DNA of 64,000 bases, from the NCBI RefSeq assembly GCF_024172165.1, contig NZ_JAMZEB010000002.1, positions 12,421,501 to 12,485,500 of the forward strand, read 5' to 3'. The notes beneath the pieces were generated by a model. The model did not search any database and had not been told where the DNA came from. It saw only the letters and a program-made list of their open reading frames with translations. Below, piece by piece: positions 58,707 through 64,000 of this stretch. A program made the position numbers and the translations under genes. The stretch is from Nonomuraea thailandensis. GTDB lineage: Bacteria; Actinomycetota; Actinomycetes; Streptosporangiales; Streptosporangiaceae. How positions within the stretch are numbered: the stretch's first letter is position 1; every line of letters begins with the position of its first letter.

Positions 58707-59993
58707 TTACGCCGACTGCTCCTGGGGGCCGCGTTTCCTGACCATGGCGGCGCGGCCCAGGGGGATCAGGCTCGGATTGACGTTCTGCAGCACCGCGTCC
58801 TCGGTGATGAGCACGCGGGTCACGTCGGTGCGGCTGGGCACGTCGTACATCACCGGCAGGAGCACCTCCTCCATGATGGCCCGCAGCCCGCGCGCCCCGG
58901 TGCCGCGCAGCAGCGCCAGCTCCGCGATCGCGTCCAGCGCGCCGCTGGTGAACTCCAGGTCCACGCCGTCCAGCTCGAACAGCCGCGCGTACTGCTTGAC
59001 GAGCGCGTTCCTGGGCTCGGTCAGGATCCGGATCAGGGCCGGGCGATCGAGATCGTGCACCGTAGTGATGACCGGCAGGCGGCCGACGAACTCCGGGATC
59101 ATCCCGTACCTGACCAGGTCCTCCGGCATGAGCGCCGCCAGCGGGCCGCCGCCGGGGTGCTCGCCCGCCGGGCGCAGCACCGAGTCGAAGCCCATCCTCC
59201 TGTGCCCGACGCGCTGCTCGATGATCTGCTCCAGGCCCGCGAAGGCGCCCCCGCAGATGAACAGGACGTTGGTGGTGTCGAGCTGGATGAACTCCTGCTG
59301 CGGGTGCTTGCGCCCGCCCTGCGGAGGCACCGACGCGGTGGTGCCCTCCAAGATCCGCAGCAGCGCCTGCTGGACGCCCTCGCCCGAGACGTCCCTGGTG
59401 ATCGAGGGGTTCTCGCTCTTGCGGGCGATCTTGTCGATCTCGTCGATGTAGACGATGCCGGTCTCGGCCTTGCGTACGTCGTGGTCGGCGGCCTGGATGA
59501 GCTTGAGCAGGATGTTCTCGACGTCCTCGCCCACGTAGCCGGCCTCGGTGAGGGCTGTGGCGTCGGCGATCGCGAACGGCAGGTCCAGCAGTTTGGCGAG
59601 GGTCTGCGCCAGGAGCGTCTTGCCCGACCCCGACGGCCCGAGCAGCAGGATGTTGGACTTCGCGAGCTCGACGTCGTCGCCGCGCGAGCCGGTGTTGCCG
59701 GAGAAGATGCGCTTGTAGTGGTTGTAGACGGTCACCGACAACGTCTTCTTGGCCTTCTCCTGGCCGACGACGTGCGCGTCGAGGAAGGCGTGGATCTCGT
59801 GCGGCTTGGGCAGATCGTCGCGCCTGACCTCGGAGGTCTCCTCGGCCTCCTCCTCGATGATCTCGTTGCAGATCTCGATGCACTCCTGGCAGATGTAGAC
59901 GCCGGGGCCGGCGATGAGCCTCCTGACCTGCCGCTGGCTCTTGCCGCAGAACGAGCACTTGAGCTGGTCCGCACGATCACCGAGGCGCGCCAT
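58707..59993 (-). CDS. clpX: ClpX, ATP-dependent protease unfoldase subunit
   Basis: A 428-residue AAA+ unfoldase. I chose ATG 59993 because AAGGAG is 8 bases upstream; ATG 59999 would be too close. The N-terminal zinc domain has C13, C16, C35 and C38 (CSFCGKSQ...CQECIEIC). Walker A is GPSGSGKTLLAQ, Walker B IVYIDEIDKIARKS, pore loop near EAGYVGEDVEN, and the IGF-like ClpP-docking loop is present as KHPQQEFIQLDTTN plus a downstream loop RRMGFDS. It normally feeds ClpP; no clpP gene is next to it here, unlike the common clpP1-clpP2-clpX arrangement, so this may be a second ClpX. Confidence 0.93.
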   Translation of the reverse strand: MARLGDRADQLKCSFCGKSQRQVRRLIAGPGVYICQECIEICNEIIEEEAEETSEVRRDDLPKPHEIHAFLDAHVVGQEKAKKTLSVTVYNHYKRIFSGNTGSRGDDVELAKSNILLLGPSGSGKTLLAQTLAKLLDLPFAIADATALTEAGYVGEDVENILLKLIQAADHDVRKAETGIVYIDEIDKIARKSENPSITRDVSGEGVQQALLRILEGTTASVPPQGGRKHPQQEFIQLDTTNVLFICGGAFAGLEQIIEQRVGHRRMGFDSVLRPAGEHPGGGPLAALMPEDLVRYGMIPEFVGRLPVITTVHDLDRPALIRILTEPRNALVKQYARLFELDGVDLEFTSGALDAIAELALLRGTGARGLRAIMEEVLLPVMYDVPSRTDVTRVLITEDAVLQNVNPSLIPLGRAAMVRKRGPQEQSA

Positions 59994-60506
59994 TTCCATC
60001 GCTCCTTCGCCGGGTCTTTTTGCCCGGCCCGAAAACCACCCACCGTGACAGGTTCTGGGAAAGGGAGAAATTCGCAGGTCAAGGTGCGGTGGCGGCGGAC
60101 GTCCGCTTGCCCTGACCTTCCGCCCGAAGCGAGGATCCCGGGCGGACGAACGAGGACTTCTGCGTTTTCCGTTCCACAGAGTACACGCCCGGCACGCACC
60201 CGCGACAGGCCGCGCGGGCGGTCCATCACAGCGCCGGCCGGCGAGCCGTGAATGGCCGTGCGAATTACGGCTCGGAAAGAGTTGACGCCGGCGGGTGAGC
60301 TTATTTCCGGCTGATCGGGAGCGCTGAATACAGCCATTCATCCCGGGCGTGCGAGCCGATTCGCCGCGGCCGGTCGCGGGGCGTCTGTCCCCCATGAGAG
60401 CTACGCGTGACTGTCCACCGGGCGGTGACGATTCCAGGCCGCCGGATCCCTAGCGTTCTCGGCGTGAGCGCGGCGACCGGCCGCGGGAGGTCGCAGGGGA
60501 GTCGTC
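59994..60506. other. Intergenic region between clpX and the CPBP protease gene
   Basis: These 513 bases hold no supported gene. It carries the clpX ribosome binding site (AAGGAG near 60002-60007) and must hold divergent promoters. On the clpX strand TTGACC occurs near 60085 with no convincing -10. Before the CPBP gene, TAGCGT (60451-60456) could be a -10 box. No known heat-shock or ClgR operator could be named with confidence. Confidence 0.6.
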
Positions 60507-61328
60507 ATGCGTCTGTTGAAGCAGCTCGTGCCCGCCGTGGTGGTCGCCGCCGCCGGTCATGCGGGCGTGCAGGCGGTGGGCGGAAATCCGTACCTCACCC
60601 TGGTCCTCGGCGTCGCGACGGCCGCGCTCGCGCTGTTCGTGTACGCCTGGACGGTGCGCTGGTCCGAGCGCCGCGCTCCTGACGAGGTGGCCGCGAAGGG
60701 CGCCGCCGCTGCCACCGGCCGCGGGATGCTGATCGGCGCCGGGATGTTCGCGGCCGTCATCCTGAACATCGCCTTCGTGGGCGGCTACCGGGTCGACGGC
60801 ATGGGCTCGGTGACGGGGGCCGTGGCGATCGCCGGGTTCATGGCCGCCGCCGCCGTGACGGAGGAGGTCATCTTCCGCGGCATCCTGTTCAGGATCGTCG
60901 AGGAGCGCATCGGCACGTTGCCGGCGCTGGCGCTGACGGGCGTGCTGTTCGGGTTGATGCACCTGTTCAACGCGCACGCCACGCTGTGGGGCGCGATCGC
61001 CATCGCGATCGAGGCCGGCGGCATGCTCGCCGCCGCGTACGCCGCCACCCGCAGCCTGTGGCTGCCGATCGGCCTGCACTTCGGCTGGAACTTCGCCGGG
61101 GGCGGCATCTTCGCCACCGTGGTCTCGGGCAACGGCGCGTCGCAGGGCCTGCTGAACGGGGTGACGTCGGGGCCGGCACTGCTCACCGGCGGCGAGTTCG
61201 GGCCGGAGGGGAGCCCGTACGCGGTGGTGTTCGGGCTGCTGCTGACGGTCGTGTTCCTGTGGCTGGCCCGCCGGCGCGGCAACCTGGTCCCTGTCCGGCG
61301 CCGCGCGACCGCTACGCTCTCCCGGTGA
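60507..61328 (+). CDS. CPBP-family intramembrane metalloprotease/abortive-infection-like protein
   Basis: A 273-residue polytopic protein with about eight helices. ATG 60507 follows GGGGAG. The CPBP motifs are EEVIFRG (119-125), a HLFNA in the next helix (LMHLFNAHATLW) and HFGWNFAGG; these Glu and His residues form the active site. Members cleave peptides in the membrane (CAAX-protease-like) or act in bacteriocin self-immunity. Its stop overlaps the GTG of the histidine kinase gene, so the protease and two-component system form an operon. Confidence 0.9.
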   Translation: MRLLKQLVPAVVVAAAGHAGVQAVGGNPYLTLVLGVATAALALFVYAWTVRWSERRAPDEVAAKGAAAATGRGMLIGAGMFAAVILNIAFVGGYRVDGMGSVTGAVAIAGFMAAAAVTEEVIFRGILFRIVEERIGTLPALALTGVLFGLMHLFNAHATLWGAIAIAIEAGGMLAAAYAATRSLWLPIGLHFGWNFAGGGIFATVVSGNGASQGLLNGVTSGPALLTGGEFGPEGSPYAVVFGLLLTVVFLWLARRRGNLVPVRRRATATLSR

Positions 61329-62536
61329 CCGGCCTCAGGCGAGCTCCCTCGGCGACCGGGCTGGGGCGAGCTCCGGAGCGGCAGGATCGCTACCGGCGCG
61401 CCGCTGAGCTGTGGCAGCGGTGCGACGTCACCGTCCGGGACCTGCCGTTCGGGCTGCTGCTGGCCGTCGCGTCGCTGCTGCCGGCGCTCCACGGCAAGGG
61501 AACGCAGGTCGGCGACCTGCCGGCCCGGCCCTTCGACGAGCTGGCGTTCCTGGTGATCGCCCTGGAGACCCTCCCGCTCGCGGTGCGACGGCGGTGGCCG
61601 GCCGTCAGCCTCGTCCTGGTGTCGCTCGGCTTCGCCCTCGACCAGATCCGCGCGTACCACGTCCTGGCGAGCAACGCGATGCCCATCGCGCTCATCAGCG
61701 CGGGCGCCCACCTGGAGCGCGGCCGGCGCGCCACCGTCCTCCTGCTCTCCGCGGCGTACCTGCCGCTGGCGGTCGCGCTCGAGCGGCTCGGCGCGACCGA
61801 GCGGCCGGAGGGGTACGTGGTGTTCTACCTGGCGCTGGCCCTCGCCTGGGGCATCGGCGCCTGGCTGCGCTCGACCCGGGCCGCCGAGGCCGAGCGCCGC
61901 CGCCACGTCGCCGAGGCCACCCGCGCCGCCGAGCGCACCCGCATCGCCCGCGAGCTGCACGACGTCGTGACCCACCACGTGACGGCGATGGTCGTCCAGG
62001 CCGAGGCCGCCCGCTACCTGACCGCCGCGCCGGACCGGCTCGACGCGGCCCTGAGCGCGGTCACCGACACCGGCCGGCGGGCCATCACCGACCTGCGGCA
62101 CATGCTGGACCTGCTCAATCCCGGCCACGACAGCGACGGCAGGACACCGTCCGCCGGCGACCTGCACGCGCTCGTGGAGCGGACGCGCCGGGCCGGGCAG
62201 CCCGTGGAGCTCGCCGAGGAGGGCGATCGTGCGGAATCGGCGGGCAGCGCCGAGTTCGTGACCTATAGGGTCGTGCAGGAATCCCTGACGAACGCCCTCA
62301 AACACGCCCACGGCAGCCGCACCGTGGTCCACGTTCGCTACGGCCCCAAGGAGATCAGCGTGGCGGTCAGCACCGACGGACCGGGATCCCGGGCCGCCTC
62401 TCCCGGCGGGAGCGGGCGAGGCCTGGCCGGGCTCCGCGAGCGGGTCGAGGCCCTCGGCGGCGAGTTCAGCGCCGACCGGCAGGCGGGCGGCGGCTTCCTC
62501 GTCAAGGCCCGCGTCCCCGCGGGGAGCCCGGCATGA
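61325..62536 (+). CDS. Sensor histidine kinase (NarL/DesK-type, HisKA_3)
   Basis: A 403-residue kinase from GTG 61325, overlapping the upstream stop (GTGA). Residues 35-185 contain five or six membrane helices; then a short coiled coil, the HisKA_3 dimer/phosphoacceptor helix with H212 (RIARELHDVVTHHVTAM), and an HATPase with N box VVQESLTNALKHAHG and G box GRGLAGLRERV. It phosphorylates the response regulator encoded after the small repeat ORF. The signal is unknown; the CPBP protein may be linked to sensing. Confidence 0.92.
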   Translation: MTGLRRAPSATGLGRAPERQDRYRRAAELWQRCDVTVRDLPFGLLLAVASLLPALHGKGTQVGDLPARPFDELAFLVIALETLPLAVRRRWPAVSLVLVSLGFALDQIRAYHVLASNAMPIALISAGAHLERGRRATVLLLSAAYLPLAVALERLGATERPEGYVVFYLALALAWGIGAWLRSTRAAEAERRRHVAEATRAAERTRIARELHDVVTHHVTAMVVQAEAARYLTAAPDRLDAALSAVTDTGRRAITDLRHMLDLLNPGHDSDGRTPSAGDLHALVERTRRAGQPVELAEEGDRAESAGSAEFVTYRVVQESLTNALKHAHGSRTVVHVRYGPKEISVAVSTDGPGSRAASPGGSGRGLAGLRERVEALGGEFSADRQAGGGFLVKARVPAGSPA

Positions 62537-62721
62537 CGCGCCGGTCCGGTCGAGAGCCCGCGGGGATCCGGGCGATGGGGCGGGCCTTCGCCCCTGCGGG
62601 GATCCGGGCGATGGGGCGGGCCGGTGTTCCTGCGGGAATCCGGGCGATGGGGCGGGCCGGCGCCCCCGTCGGGAGTCGGGTGATGCGGCGGGCCGGCGTC
62701 CCAGAGGGGGGCCTGGCGTGA
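62533..62721 (+). CDS. Small ORF made of tandem 12-residue repeats between kinase and regulator
   Basis: A 62-codon frame whose ATG overlaps the kinase stop (ATGA, 62533-62536) and whose stop overlaps the regulator GTG (62718-62721). After MTRRSGRE it reads four 12-residue repeats, PAGIRAMGRAFA then close variants, and a partial fifth. It has no known domain. The repeated unit resembles the DNA around the kinase end and regulator start, so it looks like an expansion of the original junction that keeps translational coupling. It may encode a real basic peptide or only serve as a spacer. Confidence 0.5.
   Translation: MTRRSGREPAGIRAMGRAFAPAGIRAMGRAGVPAGIRAMGRAGAPVGSRVMRRAGVPEGGLA
62557..62700 (+). 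repeat. Four 36-bp tandem repeats (minisatellite)
   Basis: Units at 62557-62592, 62593-62628, 62629-62664 and 62665-62700 share the core GGGATCCGGGCGATGGGGCG with growing divergence towards the right, and a partial unit continues to about 62717. The period of 36 keeps the reading frame. Confidence 0.9.
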
Positions 62722-63377
62722 CCGCGCCGGTCCGGGTCCTGGTGTGCGACGACCAGGCGCTGATCCGCACCGGGTTCGCCACCATCATCGACGCCCAGCC
62801 CGATCTGGAGGTGGTGGGCGAGTGCGGCGACGGCCGCGCCGCGGTCGACCTCGCCGGCCGCCTGAGCCCCGACATCGTGGTCATGGACGTGCGCATGCCG
62901 GTGCTCGACGGCATCGAGGCGACCCGCCTGCTGGCCGGCGCCGGGGTGGCGGACCCCGTCAAGGTGCTCGTGGTGACCACGTTCAACCTGGACGAGTACG
63001 TCTACGAGGCGCTGCGCGCGGGCGCCAGCGGATTCCTGCTCAAGGACGCCCCACCGGCGCAGCTCCTGCACGGCATCCGCACCGTTGCCGCCGGCGCCGC
63101 GCTGCTGGCCCCCGAGGTGACCCGGCAGCTCGTCGGCAGGTACGCCTCCCGGATCCGCCCCGCCGAGCACGCCCAGGACGACGTCGCGCTGACCCCGCGC
63201 GAGCTGGAGGTGCTGCGCCTCATCGCCGACGGCCTGTCCAACAGCGAGATCGCCGCCACGCTGGTGATCAGCCAGGAGACCGTCAAGACGTACGTGTCAC
63301 GCATCCTCACCAAGCTCGATCTGCGCGACCGCGTGCAGGCGGTGGTCTACGCCTACCGCAACGGCCTGGTGACCTGA
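62718..63377 (+). CDS. NarL/LuxR-type response regulator
   Basis: A 219-residue regulator. The receiver domain has the acidic pair D11/D12, phospho-acceptor D57 (VVMDVRMP) and the conserved lysine in SGFLLKDAP; the C-terminal LuxR-type HTH is LTPRELEVLRLIADGLSNSEIA followed by TVKTYVSRILTKL. It is the partner of the kinase at 61325. Target genes probably include the operon itself with the CPBP protease. Confidence 0.95.
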   Translation: MTAPVRVLVCDDQALIRTGFATIIDAQPDLEVVGECGDGRAAVDLAGRLSPDIVVMDVRMPVLDGIEATRLLAGAGVADPVKVLVVTTFNLDEYVYEALRAGASGFLLKDAPPAQLLHGIRTVAAGAALLAPEVTRQLVGRYASRIRPAEHAQDDVALTPRELEVLRLIADGLSNSEIAATLVISQETVKTYVSRILTKLDLRDRVQAVVYAYRNGLVT

Positions 63378-63384
63378 GCCCCGT

Positions 63385-64000
63385 TCAGGCGGGGGTCAGG
63401 ACGGTCTTGCCGGCCAGCTGCCCGGCCGTGGCCTCGTCGTGGACGGCGGCCAGGTCGGTCAGCGGCCGGCGCCCGGCGACGTCGATCTTCAGCTCGCCGG
63501 CGTCCACGCGGGCGACCAGCCCGGCGAGCTGGGCGGCGTCGCTGCGGACGAAGACCTGCGCCGTTCGCACCGCGCGCCCGGCGTCCTCGGGACCGGGGGT
63601 GGTGGTGCTGACGAACGTGCCGCCGTCGGCCACCAGGTCCACGAGCTGAGCGGTCTCCTCAGGCGAGGTCGGCACCAGGTTGAGCACGACGGTGAAGCGC
63701 CCGCCGGCCGACCGGGGGAGCGGGGTGGCGGTGTAGTCGATGATCCGGTCGGCCCCGTGATCCCGGATCCGGGCCGCGCTGCGTGCGCTCGCGGTGGCGG
63801 TGACGGCGGCGCCGGCCCGCTTGGCGAGCTGGACGGCGTACCCGCCGACCGCCCCGCCCGCGCCGTTGATCAGGATCGTCTGCCCGGCCTCCAGCCCGGC
63901 GTGCTCGAACAGGGCCTGCCAGGCGGTCAGCCCGGCCGCGGGCAGGGCCGCCGCGTCGGCCAGGTCGCCCGTGCGCGGCGCCGGGGCCAGCGATTCGGCG
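63385..64000 (-). CDS. NADP-dependent quinone oxidoreductase-like MDR protein (C-terminal part; runs off the window)
   Basis: About 204 residues of the C-terminal part of a zinc-free medium-chain reductase are present. The NADPH motif is INGAGGAVGGYAVQLAKRAG, followed by GADRIIDY and a substrate-domain end QLAGKTVLTPA. The N-terminal catalytic domain lies outside the window. It is convergent with the response regulator gene. Family members reduce quinones or enones using NADPH. Confidence 0.9.
   Translation of the reverse strand, partial: AESLAPAPRTGDLADAAALPAAGLTAWQALFEHAGLEAGQTILINGAGGAVGGYAVQLAKRAGAAVTATASARSAARIRDHGADRIIDYTATPLPRSAGGRFTVVLNLVPTSPEETAQLVDLVADGGTFVSTTTPGPEDAGRAVRTAQVFVRSDAAQLAGLVARVDAGELKIDVAGRRPLTDLAAVHDEATAGQLAGKTVLTPA

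Noticed and set aside
60407..60682. 91-codon plus-strand frame starting before the CPBP gene
   Set aside because: It overlaps the CPBP gene in another frame, is Arg/Gly-rich and has no family resemblance.
62557..62717. Tandem repeats considered as a CRISPR array
   Set aside because: Units of 36 bp are contiguous with no spacers and are translated in frame; no cas genes are nearby.

Overview
The window reads as chromosomal DNA of a very GC-rich actinomycete. Third codon positions are almost all G or C, GTG and TTG starts are common, stop and start codons often overlap (ATGA/GTGA), and the gene types (PASTA-less Ser/Thr kinase, F420-type nitroreductase fold, FxSxx peptide system, many TetR/IclR/LacI regulators) fit Streptosporangiales or a relative such as Nonomuraea. 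That family-level placement is inference. I saw no tRNA, rRNA, CRISPR array or insertion sequence.

Layout. 1-2.0 kb: kdp potassium-pump operon (kdpB partial, kdpA, kdpF and a tiny ORF before it). 2.3-7.9 kb: two overlapping FtsX/MacB-type permeases without an ATPase. 8-13.3 kb: membrane protein, LacI regulator, Ser/Thr kinase, HIT hydrolase and a decayed LVIVD-type gene. 13.3-27.4 kb: a catabolic island of divergent operons: TPP lyase/synthase, Zn alcohol dehydrogenase, TcuA-like flavoprotein, MHS transporter, extended SDR and sugar-isomerase-fold enzyme on one strand; aldehyde dehydrogenase and a second flavoprotein on the other; then an IclR regulator, an aldo/keto reductase and an old-yellow-enzyme homologue. 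Two divergent promoters in it share GTTGC/GCAAC dyads.

27.4-37.7 kb is an accessory region with visibly more A+T in its gaps. It holds a LuxR-like N-terminal half, a membrane-anchored coiled-coil protein, an nSTAND1-TPR ATPase with an altered Walker A, and a FxSxx-COOH RiPP system: precursor ending in Phe-Asp-Ser-Gly-Ile, a FxsT-type NB-ARC/TPR protein, a stand-alone HEXXH protein and a radical SAM/SPASM maturase. A frameshifted WD40 gene follows. This is the most interesting part of the window.

38-50.5 kb: serine hydrolase with an N-terminal repeat domain, XRE-cupin regulator with an alpha/beta hydrolase, polysaccharide lyase 8, GNAT, an esterase plus heterodimeric ABC exporter operon with a divergent TetR and a 32-bp operator, and a deazaflavin-type reductase with a membrane protein. 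50.8-57.6 kb: ProC-like reductase, MFS exporter with TetR, then a run of deletion remnants (HxlR, NTF2-like, MarR, Orn/Lys/Arg decarboxylase) between intact genes. 57.6-64 kb: Ppx/GppA phosphatase, a ClpX without clpP, CPBP protease, and a NarL-type two-component pair separated by a small ORF made of 36-bp tandem repeats. A partial quinone-oxidoreductase-like gene runs off the end.
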